Counted from the first letter of the stretch, positions 34,714 to 44,959 are shown. The stretch is 60,347 nucleotides of DNA from JAAYDI01 sp052034005 (GCA_052034005.1 JBPOJB010000041.1:1-60347); one strand, 5' to 3'. Translations and numbers: made by a program. Notes: generated by a model from the sequence alone, not told the origin.

Positions 34714-35655
34714 CTACCGCAGCTCCTTCCGCTCGCGGGCGCGTCGGCCCGGATGAGCCTCGCTCTCGCGAACAATCTGCAAGAACAATTCTTCCAAAGT
34801 CGCCGTCGGATGGTCCATCTCGATCAGCTCGCCGCCATGCCGCTTGATGACCTCTCGGATCTCCTCCTCGGCTGCGTGCGTCAGCCCTTTGGCACGGAAC
34901 TGCGTCTCGTCCTGGACCGTCAACAACGTGTCGATCCGCCCCAACTCCCTCAGCTCGCCGGAATGCAGGATCGCGATCCGGTCGCAGACATCCTGGATGT
35001 CCGGCAGCAGGTGGCTGCACAACAGCACCGTCTTGCCCTCGTCCCGCAGGCGCAAAATGGTGTCCTTCATCTCCCGCGACCCCATCGGATCCAGACCCGT
35101 CGTCGGCTCGTCCAACAGGATCAACTCCGGATCGTTGATCAACGCCTGGGCCAACCCGATCCGCCGCGTCATGCCCTTGGAGTATTCCTTGAGCTGCCGC
35201 TGCCGCGCCCAATCCAGCTTGACCTCCGAGATCAGCCGGTTGACTCGCTCCCGCCGCTCGGCCGCCGACATGTTGAACAACCGGGCGTAGAAATCCAGCG
35301 TCTCCTCGGCGTTGAGGAACTTGTACAGGTAGGACTCTTCCGGCAAGTACCCGATCCGCTCGTTCTTGCCCACGTCGCTGGCGTCCTTCCCAAACACCAG
35401 CGCCCGACCGCTGGTCGGGAACAGCAAGCCCAACAGCAGCTTGATGGTCGTTGTCTTGCCCGACCCGTTGGGACCCAGCAAGCCGAAGATCTCCCCGCGC
35501 CGCACCTCCAGGTCCAGTGCCTTGAGCGCGCGCACCTTCTGGCGTCCCCAGAAATCCCGATACACTTTGGTCAGACTCCGTGTTTCAATCACGATGTCCG
35601 ATTCCGGAGCGGCGGCAGGCTGGGGGCTCTTTGCAACAGCGGGTTCACTACTCAT
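34714..35655 (-). CDS. ABC transporter ATPase
   Basis: 313 residues from ATG 35655 (MSSEP); a longer frame to 35706 is possible. Walker A is GPNGSGKTTT, the Q-loop lies in GYLPEESYLY, the signature is YSKGMTRRIGLAQ, Walker B is LILLDEPTTGLDP, and the H-loop is in LLCSHLLPD. The C-terminal 80 residues match ABC-2 type exporter ATPases (NatA/CcmA-like). It drives the permease encoded next. The gene is divergent from folC, and the 250-bp gap contains a -10-like TACACT on the minus strand without a good -35. Confidence 0.85.
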   Translation of the reverse strand: MSSEPAVAKSPQPAAAPESDIVIETRSLTKVYRDFWGRQKVRALKALDLEVRRGEIFGLLGPNGSGKTTTIKLLLGLLFPTSGRALVFGKDASDVGKNERIGYLPEESYLYKFLNAEETLDFYARLFNMSAAERRERVNRLISEVKLDWARQRQLKEYSKGMTRRIGLAQALINDPELILLDEPTTGLDPMGSREMKDTILRLRDEGKTVLLCSHLLPDIQDVCDRIAILHSGELRELGRIDTLLTVQDETQFRAKGLTHAAEEEIREVIKRHGGELIEMDHPTATLEELFLQIVRESEAHPGRRARERKELR

Positions 35656-35844
35656 GGGTGGTTTCCATGGCCAAGGGAAAAACGCGGTCTCAACCGGCAC
35701 CGACATCCTGGCTCGACCCGCGCTCCCTTGCCTGGATCGCCTTTGGACGGCGCTCGACCAGTCGTCTATAGTGTACGCTCAGCACCTTTCGATAGTTCGC
35801 GGGCTTGCCAGGCAGCACGCAATCGGGGGGTTGCCCGGGCCCCG

Positions 35845-35873
35845 ATGACGTGCCGGGTCAGGCTTTCTAGTAT
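35845..35873 (+). promoter_or_regulatory. Possible promoter of folC
   Basis: ATGACG (35845-35850) and TAGTAT (35868-35873) with 17 bp between them. The leader would be about 30 nt. The -35 match is only partial. Confidence 0.35.
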
Positions 35874-35907
35874 AGACCGCTCGTTCGAATCCACAAGAAG
35901 ATGCCGG

Positions 35908-37359
35908 ATGACAGCGGACCGCTCGCCAATACGAGACTATCAGTCGGCCGCTGCGTTCCTGTTCGGCCGGATCAATTACGAGCGGACGCGCGGCGTGCCC
36001 TATCGGTCGCGCGGGTTCAAGCTGGACCGCATGCGACAACTTGCGGCCCGGCTGGGCCACCCGGAACAGGCCTTTCCGGCCGTCCATATCGCGGGCACCA
36101 AGGGGAAGGGGTCGACCGCCGCGATGATCGCCAGCGTCCTGACCGCCGCCGGCTATCGCACGGGCCTGTACACGTCGCCCCACCTGGACTGCCTGGAGGA
36201 GCGCTTCGTCGTGGACGGACGGCCGTGCGATCAGGCCACGCTCGTCTCCCTGCTCGCACGCCTCCAGGGACCGGTCCTGGACATGGACGATCCCGTGCGC
36301 ACCCCGGAACACCACCTGGGGCCGACCTATTTCGAAATCACCACCGCCGCGGCACTGCTTTACTTCCAGGACCGGCAGGTCGATGTGGCCGTGCTGGAAG
36401 TCGGCCTCGGCGGCCGGCTGGATTCCACCAATATCTGTCGCAGCGTGACCTCGGTCATCACCAGCATCAGCTTCGATCACATGCGCCAGCTCGGCACCAC
36501 CCTCGCAGCGATCGCCCGCGAGAAGGCGGGCATCATCAAGCCGGGCGTCCCGGTCGTCACGGGCGCGACGCACCCCGAGCCGTTCCAGGTCATCGCGCAG
36601 GTGGCACGCGACAACGACGCCCCCCTGTGGGCGCTGGGGCGCGACTTCGACTTCGGGTACCTTCCTCAGCTGTCGACCGCCGCCACCGGTCACGCCCCAC
36701 CACTCGATTGGCAGTGCGGACTTGACTATCGCGAGCAGCTCAATGGCCGGATCGAACTGCTGCCCCACGTGGCGATCGGCTTGCTCGGTCGACACCAGGC
36801 CGCCAACGCATCGGTGGCCATCGCCGCCTGCCACCAGCTGCGCCGCCAAGGCTGGGACCTGGACGACGCGGCCATCCGCAGCGGACTGGCCCGGGCACAC
36901 TGCCCGGCCCGCATCGAAGTCCTCTCCCGCGCGCCCACGGTGATCCTCGACACGGCGCACAACCCCGCGTCGGTCGCCGCACTGGTGGAATTCGTCCTGG
37001 AACGCTGCGTCCACAACCCGCGATTGCTGGTCTTCGCCGCAAGCTCCGATAAGGACACCCCCGCCATGCTCCGCCAACTGCTGCCGCACTTCGATCACGT
37101 CGTCCTGACCCAATATCGGAATAACCCGCGCGCCATCAGCCCGGACAAGCTGCTGGCCACGGCCCACGCGATCCGGCAGGCGTGCCGCTTGCCGCAGCTC
37201 ACATTGCACCGGCGACCCGACCCCCAAACCGCCTGGCAGCTGGTCGAGTCGCTGGCATCTCCAGCCCACCTCGTGTGCATCACCGGATCGTTCTTCCTGG
37301 CCGCCGAGATGCGGCCGCTCATTGAGACGGTCGGCGGAAAACGCCCGGCCGGAACATGA
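35908..37359 (+). CDS. folC: Bifunctional dihydrofolate/folylpolyglutamate synthase
   Basis: 483 residues. The FolC/Mur-ligase layout is clear: an N-terminal DYQSAAAFLFGRINYE, P-loop GTKGKGSTAAM, the YTSPHL loop, EVGLGGRLDSTN for the Mg-binding region, and SFDHMRQLGTTLAAIAREKA in the central domain. The C-terminal ligase domain carries LDTAHNPAS. It adds glutamate to dihydropteroate and to folates. The length is about 50 residues above typical because of an insertion near 220-260. The gene is monocistronic and converges on the S41 protease gene. Confidence 0.92.
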   Translation: MTADRSPIRDYQSAAAFLFGRINYERTRGVPYRSRGFKLDRMRQLAARLGHPEQAFPAVHIAGTKGKGSTAAMIASVLTAAGYRTGLYTSPHLDCLEERFVVDGRPCDQATLVSLLARLQGPVLDMDDPVRTPEHHLGPTYFEITTAAALLYFQDRQVDVAVLEVGLGGRLDSTNICRSVTSVITSISFDHMRQLGTTLAAIAREKAGIIKPGVPVVTGATHPEPFQVIAQVARDNDAPLWALGRDFDFGYLPQLSTAATGHAPPLDWQCGLDYREQLNGRIELLPHVAIGLLGRHQAANASVAIAACHQLRRQGWDLDDAAIRSGLARAHCPARIEVLSRAPTVILDTAHNPASVAALVEFVLERCVHNPRLLVFAASSDKDTPAMLRQLLPHFDHVVLTQYRNNPRAISPDKLLATAHAIRQACRLPQLTLHRRPDPQTAWQLVESLASPAHLVCITGSFFLAAEMRPLIETVGGKRPAGT

Positions 37360-37443
37360 GAACGACCCCGGGGCGCCGCGCCCGGTGATGCCGATGGATC
37401 CCCGCCTCCCGCACCGACCGCACAACCGACCGATCAGCCCCCA

Positions 37444-38769
37444 TCAGTCCGCACCGCTCGACCGCCCACTCCCCTCGCGCAACGCCCCCCGCTTCTCCTT
37501 CAGATACTCCACCACGCGGTCCAGCTGCGGGTCCGGGACAAGCGTGAGGGAGGGCGAATGAGCCGTGTCTTCGGTCGAGAGCACGTCGCGCGCGCTGCGC
37601 TGCCGGACCAGCGTCAGGTACTGTTCGTCCGTCAGCTCGACAGTCAGGTCCGCCTCGGGCGTGACGCCCCAGGTGTCCTCGTCCGTGGCACCCTCGGCAC
37701 GGTGGATGTTCTGGCCGTTCGGGCGCCAGTAGCTGGCTGTCGTCAGTTTGAGTGCGCTGGTGTTGTGTTCGAACGGGATCACGTTCTGGACCGTGCCTTT
37801 GCCGAATGTGCGTTGTCCCGCGACCGCCGCCCTTCCATGGTCCTGCAGGCACGCCGCGACGATCTCGGAAGCGCTGGCCGAGCGCTGGTCGACCAGCACA
37901 ACCATGGGAATGGTCTGTGGAAAAATCGTGGTCGTCGGGTCGGCTTCATAAACCACTTCGTCGGCCGCATGCCGGCCGCGCGTGCTGACGATCACGCCCT
38001 CGTCCAGGAACAGGTCGCAGGTGTGGACCGCCTTGTCCAGGAGCCCACCCTCGTTGCCGCGCAGGTCCAGGATCAACGCGTCAATCGGGTGGTCGGCAAA
38101 CTGTAGGACCTCGCGCAGTTCTCGGACCGTGAACTCACCAAACGTGGTGATGCGCACGTACCCGATCCGCGGCTCCGCGTCCAGAAAGTAGTTCCATCTG
38201 CCGTCCGGCAGGAGATGGTCTCCCAGGACCGACTTCGTCTGGATCCATTGGCGAGTGATGTCGAGCCGCAGGGGTTGCGCGTCCGCGTCGGGGTGTTGGA
38301 TCAGCAGGGTCACGCGGCTGCCCTCCGGGCCCTTCATCCGCTTGACCGCCTCTTCGACGTCCATCGTCTTGGCGGGAACCCCATCGATCTCCAGGATCAG
38401 ATCCCCCGCGCGCATGCCGGCCCGGAATGCCGGGCTGTCGTAGAGCGGGCTGACCACGCGCAGTTGGTCGGCCAAAGGTGGGCCTTCCACATGGACCCCG
38501 ATCCCCACGAACTCCTGGTCGATACTCTGCTTGAACTGCTGGAAGTGCTCCGGTCCGATGTAGGCGGAGTAGGGGTCGAGCCCTCGGACCATCCCCTGCA
38601 TCGCGTTCTCAAACAGCGTGCGCGGCTCCACCTCTTCAATGTAGTGGGCCTCGATGAGCCCCATGGCCAACGAGATCATCGAGGGGAAGCGATTGCGCTC
38701 GGCCTTCTCATAACAAACCAGCGAGATGACCGCGACTATGAGAATCGTGACGGTGTTGCGCAGCGGCAT
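37444..38769 (-). CDS. S41-family C-terminal processing protease
   Basis: 441 residues. ATG 38769 follows GGAGGTGAGG, which decides the start. An N-terminal membrane or signal segment (about 5-22) precedes the N-terminal helical region (FENAMQGMVRGLDPYSAYIGP, typical of Ctp). A PDZ domain (about 85-175) follows, with SPAFRAGMRAGDLILEIDG, and then the tail-protease domain. The catalytic serine is in RSASASEIVAACLQDHG and the lysine in FGKGTVQ. It is an envelope serine protease that trims or degrades periplasmic proteins. The final 30 or so residues are charged. Confidence 0.9.
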   Translation of the reverse strand: MPLRNTVTILIVAVISLVCYEKAERNRFPSMISLAMGLIEAHYIEEVEPRTLFENAMQGMVRGLDPYSAYIGPEHFQQFKQSIDQEFVGIGVHVEGPPLADQLRVVSPLYDSPAFRAGMRAGDLILEIDGVPAKTMDVEEAVKRMKGPEGSRVTLLIQHPDADAQPLRLDITRQWIQTKSVLGDHLLPDGRWNYFLDAEPRIGYVRITTFGEFTVRELREVLQFADHPIDALILDLRGNEGGLLDKAVHTCDLFLDEGVIVSTRGRHAADEVVYEADPTTTIFPQTIPMVVLVDQRSASASEIVAACLQDHGRAAVAGQRTFGKGTVQNVIPFEHNTSALKLTTASYWRPNGQNIHRAEGATDEDTWGVTPEADLTVELTDEQYLTLVRQRSARDVLSTEDTAHSPSLTLVPDPQLDRVVEYLKEKRGALREGSGRSSGAD

Positions 38770-38911
38770 GCGGACGCCCTCACCTCCGGACCCGAACGCG
38801 GGCCATGGGCCTGACGGACAACCAGGTCGATTCGCCAATCCACGCACACACCATATCACACTCGGGCGATGCGTACTATTGATACCGCCCGAGATTGTAC
38901 CCGCCCGTGCA

Positions 38912-41900
38912 TCAGCCGGCGTTCGAGCTTGCGGTGCGCCACAGCGATTCCAGGGTCTGGTAGAGTCGCTGAGGATCGATCGGTTTGGGAAGGTAACCGT
39001 CCATGCCCGCTTCGAGGCACTTGTCTTGGAACCCGGTCACGGCATGCGCGGTCATGGCCACGATCCGCGTGTGGCGCGAGGTGCCTCGTTCCATGGCGCG
39101 GATCAGGCGGGTGGCTTCCAGGCCGTCCAGTTCGGGCATTTCGACATCCATCAGCACCAGGTCATACGGCTGTTCGCGCAGCGCTTCCACGGCTTCCCGC
39201 CCGTTGCCGACGACGCGGACGCTATGCCCCTGCAGCTCGAGCAGGCCGACCGCCACCTCCTGGTTGATCAGGCAGTCCTCGGCCAGCAGGACCGTACGCG
39301 GACCGAACCCCGGGGCGGCCACAGCCTGGCTCGGCGGGTTCGCGCCCCGCCGGCTCGCGCTCTGGGCGTCGCTGAGCGCCGCGCGCAGTTCCGCCGGCTT
39401 GACCGGCTTGACCAGGCAGCGGGCCACACCCCACTGAGCAAAGCAGGGCATCTTGCCTTGCTGATCGGCCGGCAGCAGCATGACCACCGGATAGCTGTGG
39501 GTGGCCGCGTTCCGGACCGCGCGTTCGACTTCGTGCCACGTCTCATCCGTGTTGCGCGTGCACACGCTGATGATCACCACGGGGCTGGCCGCGCCGTCGG
39601 CCGCCAGGCGCCCGATCCAGCCCCGGATCGTCTCGGCGTCCGGGCAAGCGGTGGTCGTCCAACCGAGGCTATCGAGCATGTCCTGGTGAACCTCGCGACT
39701 GAGCGGATGGTGGTCCAGCAGGAGGGCGGTGCCGCCGGGCGCTTCCGGCGCAGGGCCGCACTGGCCGCGGGAGATGCTGAATTGGGCCGTGAAGTGGAAC
39801 GTGCTCCCGTGCCCCACCGCGCTTTCCACCCACATCCGCCCACCGATCAGTTCCGCCAATTGCGCCGAAATAGCCAGCCCCAGCCCCGTGCCGCCGTAAC
39901 GTCGCGTCATGGACGGGTCCGCCTGGCTGAACGATTCGAAGATCCGCTCCTGTTTGTCGGCCGGGATGCCGATGCCCGTGTCCCGGACGGAGAACTGCAG
40001 ACAGGCCTGCTGCGGCGTCGCTGTCCGGGTCGCCACCTCCACGACGATCTCACCCTGCTCCGTGAACTTGACCGCGTTGCCGACGAGGTTCACGATGATC
40101 TGGCGGAGCCGCCCGGCATCGCCGACGAGTTCCGCGGGCACGTCGGGGGCGATGCGACAGAGCAGCTCGAGCCCTTTCTTGGTGGCCGGCACGATCATGA
40201 TCTGCACCGCATCCAGCACCACGTCCCGGACATCGAACGGGATGCTCTCCAACTCCATTTTGCCCGCCTCGATCTTGGAGATGTCGAGGATATCGTCGAG
40301 CAGGCGCATCAGGCTGTTGGCCGACTGATTGAGCGTCGTCAGGTAGTACCGCTGCTGGGCATTGAGCGTGGTCTGCAGCGCCAGTCTCGTCATGCCGATG
40401 ACGCCGTTCATGGGGGTGCGGATCTCGTGGCTCATCGTGGCCAGGAACTGGCTCTTCGCGAGGCTGGCGGCTTCGGCCGCCTTCATGGCGACACGCAGGT
40501 CTTCTTCGGTCATCAGCAGTTCGCGGGCAATACGTTCCAGTTCCGCGTTGGCCTCCGCCAACTGCTGGGCGCGCATGTCCGCGGCCGCCGTCCGGTCCGC
40601 CACGCGCTGTTCAAGCGTCTCGTTGAGCTTCTGCAGTTGCTGGAACCCTTCGGCGTTCTCGAGCGCCGCGCCGGCGATCGTGGCGATGAAGTGGGCCAGT
40701 CGTTGTTCATCCGGCCCGAACAGGCCGCGCACGTGGCGATGAGTCACATAGACGCACGCAGCCGGGCGACCGCGCCGGAAGATCGGTACGCAAATGGTCG
40801 AACCCTCGTGGAGCGCCGGGTCCTGATCAGAACCCGGCATCGCCGACGATTCCAGCAGGATGACCGACTGCCCCTCCCGCGCCGCCTGCTCCACCGTGGC
40901 CCGATGGAATGGCGTCGGGTCGTCGTCCATCGGCGTGATGGCCAGCGCATCCTGGTGTGGCCGGACTTCGAGCAGCAGGCAGTGTTCGCCTCGCAAGAGA
41001 TGGAGGGCTGCGTTACGGACCTCGTCGAACACCGCACGAGGTGAAAGCGCCGCGGCGGTCCGGCGTCCCGAGTCCAACACGGTCCCGAATCGGTCGACCA
41101 AGGACAGCGTAGCCGACTCGTGTGCCGCAGACTCGCCGAGCCGCTGGTCGGTTGCGCGGCCGTGGAACCTGGCCAACAGCGCCTCCGCCTCCTCCAATTG
41201 TTCGGCGGCCCCGGCCCAACCCAACTCCCGACCGATCCGCCCCCGCGCCCACAGCGACTGGGCGTACTCGAACGGCGCTTCCTGCCGTCGGGCCGCCTCG
41301 AGGCTCTTGTCGATCAAGCGCCGGGCCTTGCGCGGTTGGCCGAGCAGGGCTGCCAGGTAGGCGCACTCACGCCAGACGTGCGGCAGGTCGCACAGGTACG
41401 TGCGTGCCTGCCGGCGCGCTTTGCGAGCCAACTGCCGGGCTTCGCGCAAGCGCATACGCCGGCCAGTCAACGTCAGGTCCGTGCAGTCCTGGATCTGCCG
41501 GCGGCGGCAGGTCAACAGCCACGCCAGGCTCGATTGAATATAGGCGTTGCTCACACGCGTGGATGTCGCCAACTGGTCGGCGCGGGCCAGATAGTCGGCC
41601 GCCTCGTCGATCTGGTCCGCGTAGTACAGCTGGATGCCCTTGGCGAACAGCACTTGCACGGCACCCTGCGCGTCGCTGCGCGATCGCTGCAGCTCGGCCT
41701 CCATCACCTCGGGGGGGACGGCGCCGCAGGTCGCCCGCGCCCAGATGTCCAGACTCACGCCCGCCGCCTGCTCGTCGCCCACTTCGATACCCGAGTCATG
41801 GTGGAGCCTGGCCTGCTCCGCCGCTTCCTCCATGCGGCCCAACCGGTAGAGCGCACAGGAATACTGGAACCGGGCGATATGGACCTGCCAGAAGTCGCCG

Positions 41901-44900
41901 GTGCGCTCGAGCAGCTGGATCGCCGAGCGGCACGCCTCCGCGCACTCTCGGAATCGGGCCGCCGCATAGAGCGCCAGCCCGTAGTACGACAGGGCCTGGC
42001 CCTGTCCCCAGGGATCCTCCACAGTGGCACAGATGGCCAGCGCCTTGCGGGCGTAGGCGATCCCGCGCGAGAACCAGGCAATGAGCGTCATGGCCGGAGC
42101 GTGCTCGGAGTAGGTCCGCGCCAACTCCATAGTCGGGCGGTAGCGCTCGGCCAGGTTCATCCCCCGCAGGTGCGACCATAACGTCGCCAGCCGCGACCGG
42201 GTGAACCAGTAGCCATGAGCCAGCCGGCTGAGGAACCGGACGGCCAGCAGCTCCGAGGCAGGCGGTTCGCCGCGCCGGCGATGGACCAACAGGAAGGGCA
42301 GGATGGTATGGAGGAACTGGACCCAGACCTCCCGGGCGACATGCACGAACAGGCTGATCGCCGAACGGGGAACCGGCTGGCCGATGGCTGCCAGGGCCTG
42401 CTCCAGCCGCTGCACCGCTTGCCCCATGTCGCCGCGTTGCTGCGAGAGTTCTCCCAGCAACCCCAGCGCCTGGGCCTCCGTCGCCGGCGTGTCGGCCAAC
42501 GCCACCGCCCGCTCAAAGAGCTCCTCCGCCGCGTCATAGTGCCCGCGCAGCATCAAGACGTCGCCCAATCCCACTGCGATCTGGAACTGGACCGACTGCG
42601 GCGCGGCGTCCGCGCCGCGATGCGCGATGCGGTACTGTTGCTCCGCGACTTCCAGTGCATAGTGGGCGCGCGCGCGCTCGGCCGCCTTGAGCGCCGAAGG
42701 GAGCGCCTGGCGGCTGTCTCCCCCCGCATCGAAGTGGTAGGCCAGGTCCGACAGGTTGTCAGGATGATGCTCTTGCAGGTGCTGGGCGGCCGCCAGATGT
42801 GCGCGCCGCCGCTGCTCGTCGGACAGCTGGTCGAGCAACACGCGCTGGATCTTGTGGTGGACGAACACTCCGTGTCGGCCGTCGGGGCGGACCCATACGA
42901 GCTGGCGGCGCCGGGCTTCGTCCAGGATCGCCAGCGCTGCGGGCAGCGTCCGCCCGGTCAGCGCCGCGGCCACACCCAGATCGAACTCCCGGCCCAAGAC
43001 CGCGGCGAACCCCAGCAGCTCCACGGTCTGCGGCGGCAACCACTCGATGCGCCGCGCCAGGAACAGTCCGGCCTGGTGCGAGGACTGCAGGTTGGCGATC
43101 GCCGCGGTCTCGACCCGCCAGCCCTGCGGGTCGGCAACCATCGCGCCCGACTCGACCAGCCCGCGCAGCACGGCAGAGGCCATGAACGGGCTCCCATCCG
43201 ACAGGCGGAGCACGGCGTCGAGCACCTCCTCAGGCAGCGGTCCCGCCATGGACTCGGCCAACTGCCGGACCTCGTGCGAAGCCAACGGCTGAAGCTTCAA
43301 ATGCGCCGTGGCCGGGAGGCTGCGGATCCGATGGCCCGCCGGGACCTCGTCCGAGCGGAACGCGAACAGCACCAGCACCCGACTGTCCCGGTCCGCCGGT
43401 TCCTGCTCGGCGGCCCGCCAGCGTTCCAGCAAGGCGATCGTCAAGTCATCGCACCACTGACAGTCGTCCAGGATGACCATCGCGGGGCGCTCGGGAGTCC
43501 CCAGCGCGCAGATCAGCTGCACGAGGCCTTTCACATGGCGGATCTCGTGAAACGCGCCGGGCAGCGTCTTGGCAGACGTCTGCCAGCCGAGTTCCTCAGC
43601 CAGCCGCGGGAAGGTGGCCGCCACCCATTCCGCGTTGTCTCCCAAGCGCTGACGCACCTGGCTTGCCAGCTTCGGGTTCGCGCGTGCCACCGCCGCCAGA
43701 TCGTTGACGACGCCGTCGAGGATCTGGAAGGGGCGACGCTCCATCTCGCTGCTCGCCGCGCCCCGCAAGACCCACATCCCTTCCCGCGCCGCGCGCCGCG
43801 CAGCCTCCTGCAGCAGCCGCGTCTTCCCGCTGCCTGACTCCCCTTCGATCAACATCAACCGCGAGGCGTGCAAGCCGACAGACCGGATCTCCTCATCGAT
43901 CCAGTCGCACTCCGCAACCCGCCCGACAAGGGCCGGCTCCGTCAGGTGGCGGCGATGGTCCGCCGCACCGAGCACCAGCGCGGGCGCGTGCTCCCCACGT
44001 TCAACCGCCTCCGACAGCTGTGCCAGATCGTACAGCACACCATCCGCCGACTGGTACCGATCCCGCGGATCCTTGCGCAACAGACGCTGCACGACCTCTT
44101 CGACAACCGGCGGCACCTCGATCCCACACGTCTGCAGGTCCGCCACCGGGGCCGTCATGTGCTGGAACAGGATCTCACCGACCGTGTCGCCCCGGAACGG
44201 CAGCCGGCCGGTCAGGCATTCGTACAACACGACACCCGCCGAATACAGATCCGATGCCTCGCCGACGTCCACGTCCATCGAACCGGCCTGCTCCGGTGAT
44301 ACGTACAGCGCCGACTCCGGTATCTGCTGGTCCGACAGCATGCTGAGCAGCTGTCCGCGGGCCAGGCCGACGTCGATCAGCGTGGCCCGCACGATCCGAC
44401 CCGCCGCATTGACCACGATGTTCGACGGCTTGATGTTGCGATGCAGCCGCTGGCAGGCATGCAGATCGCGCAGCGACCGGAACAGGCAGATCGCCAGCCG
44501 CAGCGTCTCGGTCAGACTGAGCCGGCGGTAGTGGAGGCGCCACTTCAGTGTCTCACCCGAAGTGAAGGGCATCACGACGTAGAAGCTGTCCCCCTCCGTA
44601 CCCGCTTCCAGCAGCGGACGGGGCGACAACCGGCGCAGCTCGCACAACTGCCGACACTCCTCCTCCAGATGCGCACGCGCCGCAGCCGACAGACAGCGCG
44701 ATTCGAACGTCTTGATCACGACCGATTCGCTGCGCGCTCGATCCAAGGCCAAGAGCGTTCGCACGCCCACTTTCTCGCCCAACAGTCGCAGCGCGCGGTA
44801 TCGCCCGGCAATCACCAGATCGCCATGCACCGCAGTACCCTGCAACTCCGCGTTGTCCGAAAAGTGTGTCGGCACCGGCCTGTTTGCCCCCCGCGCCAAG

Positions 44901-44959
44901 TCCCGCTCGTACCGTGGTGGCGCAGCGCACAAGATGACCGCGGCGCACCGCGTTGCCAC
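38912..44959 (-). CDS. Giant hybrid: kinase-like/AAA-type ATPase/TPR/GAF/histidine kinase/receiver protein
   Basis: 2015 residues from GTG 44959; the true start may lie a few dozen codons in. Domains in order: Ser/Thr kinase-like (about 48-310), ATPase predictor domain (Walker A GESGSGKT at 373-380), an extended helical repeat region (about 700-1300), GAF (about 1320-1480), coiled-coil linker, HisKA with SHEIRTPMNG (His near 1508), HATPase with DTGIGIP and GGTGLGLAIS, and two receiver-like domains. The last has LVLMDVEMPELDG (Asp near 1936). The kinase-like domain keeps Lys83 and Asp196 but reads HRN (173-175) instead of HRD, so it may be inactive. The architecture matches the multisensor 'multi-kinase' proteins of cyanobacteria and Planctomycetota. 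The histidine kinase part should be functional. Confidence 0.85.
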   Translation of the reverse strand: MATRCAAVILCAAPPRYERDLARGANRPVPTHFSDNAELQGTAVHGDLVIAGRYRALRLLGEKVGVRTLLALDRARSESVVIKTFESRCLSAAARAHLEEECRQLCELRRLSPRPLLEAGTEGDSFYVVMPFTSGETLKWRLHYRRLSLTETLRLAICLFRSLRDLHACQRLHRNIKPSNIVVNAAGRIVRATLIDVGLARGQLLSMLSDQQIPESALYVSPEQAGSMDVDVGEASDLYSAGVVLYECLTGRLPFRGDTVGEILFQHMTAPVADLQTCGIEVPPVVEEVVQRLLRKDPRDRYQSADGVLYDLAQLSEAVERGEHAPALVLGAADHRRHLTEPALVGRVAECDWIDEEIRSVGLHASRLMLIEGESGSGKTRLLQEAARRAAREGMWVLRGAASSEMERRPFQILDGVVNDLAAVARANPKLASQVRQRLGDNAEWVAATFPRLAEELGWQTSAKTLPGAFHEIRHVKGLVQLICALGTPERPAMVILDDCQWCDDLTIALLERWRAAEQEPADRDSRVLVLFAFRSDEVPAGHRIRSLPATAHLKLQPLASHEVRQLAESMAGPLPEEVLDAVLRLSDGSPFMASAVLRGLVESGAMVADPQGWRVETAAIANLQSSHQAGLFLARRIEWLPPQTVELLGFAAVLGREFDLGVAAALTGRTLPAALAILDEARRRQLVWVRPDGRHGVFVHHKIQRVLLDQLSDEQRRRAHLAAAQHLQEHHPDNLSDLAYHFDAGGDSRQALPSALKAAERARAHYALEVAEQQYRIAHRGADAAPQSVQFQIAVGLGDVLMLRGHYDAAEELFERAVALADTPATEAQALGLLGELSQQRGDMGQAVQRLEQALAAIGQPVPRSAISLFVHVAREVWVQFLHTILPFLLVHRRRGEPPASELLAVRFLSRLAHGYWFTRSRLATLWSHLRGMNLAERYRPTMELARTYSEHAPAMTLIAWFSRGIAYARKALAICATVEDPWGQGQALSYYGLALYAAARFRECAEACRSAIQLLERTGDFWQVHIARFQYSCALYRLGRMEEAAEQARLHHDSGIEVGDEQAAGVSLDIWARATCGAVPPEVMEAELQRSRSDAQGAVQVLFAKGIQLYYADQIDEAADYLARADQLATSTRVSNAYIQSSLAWLLTCRRRQIQDCTDLTLTGRRMRLREARQLARKARRQARTYLCDLPHVWRECAYLAALLGQPRKARRLIDKSLEAARRQEAPFEYAQSLWARGRIGRELGWAGAAEQLEEAEALLARFHGRATDQRLGESAAHESATLSLVDRFGTVLDSGRRTAAALSPRAVFDEVRNAALHLLRGEHCLLLEVRPHQDALAITPMDDDPTPFHRATVEQAAREGQSVILLESSAMPGSDQDPALHEGSTICVPIFRRGRPAACVYVTHRHVRGLFGPDEQRLAHFIATIAGAALENAEGFQQLQKLNETLEQRVADRTAAADMRAQQLAEANAELERIARELLMTEEDLRVAMKAAEAASLAKSQFLATMSHEIRTPMNGVIGMTRLALQTTLNAQQRYYLTTLNQSANSLMRLLDDILDISKIEAGKMELESIPFDVRDVVLDAVQIMIVPATKKGLELLCRIAPDVPAELVGDAGRLRQIIVNLVGNAVKFTEQGEIVVEVATRTATPQQACLQFSVRDTGIGIPADKQERIFESFSQADPSMTRRYGGTGLGLAISAQLAELIGGRMWVESAVGHGSTFHFTAQFSISRGQCGPAPEAPGGTALLLDHHPLSREVHQDMLDSLGWTTTACPDAETIRGWIGRLAADGAASPVVIISVCTRNTDETWHEVERAVRNAATHSYPVVMLLPADQQGKMPCFAQWGVARCLVKPVKPAELRAALSDAQSASRRGANPPSQAVAAPGFGPRTVLLAEDCLINQEVAVGLLELQGHSVRVVGNGREAVEALREQPYDLVLMDVEMPELDGLEATRLIRAMERGTSRHTRIVAMTAHAVTGFQDKCLEAGMDGYLPKPIDPQRLYQTLESLWRTASSNAG

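Noticed and set aside
35883..35892. GTTCGAATCC resembling a tRNA T-loop
   Set aside because: The flanking bases cannot form a 5-bp T stem, and no acceptor or anticodon arm is found around it.
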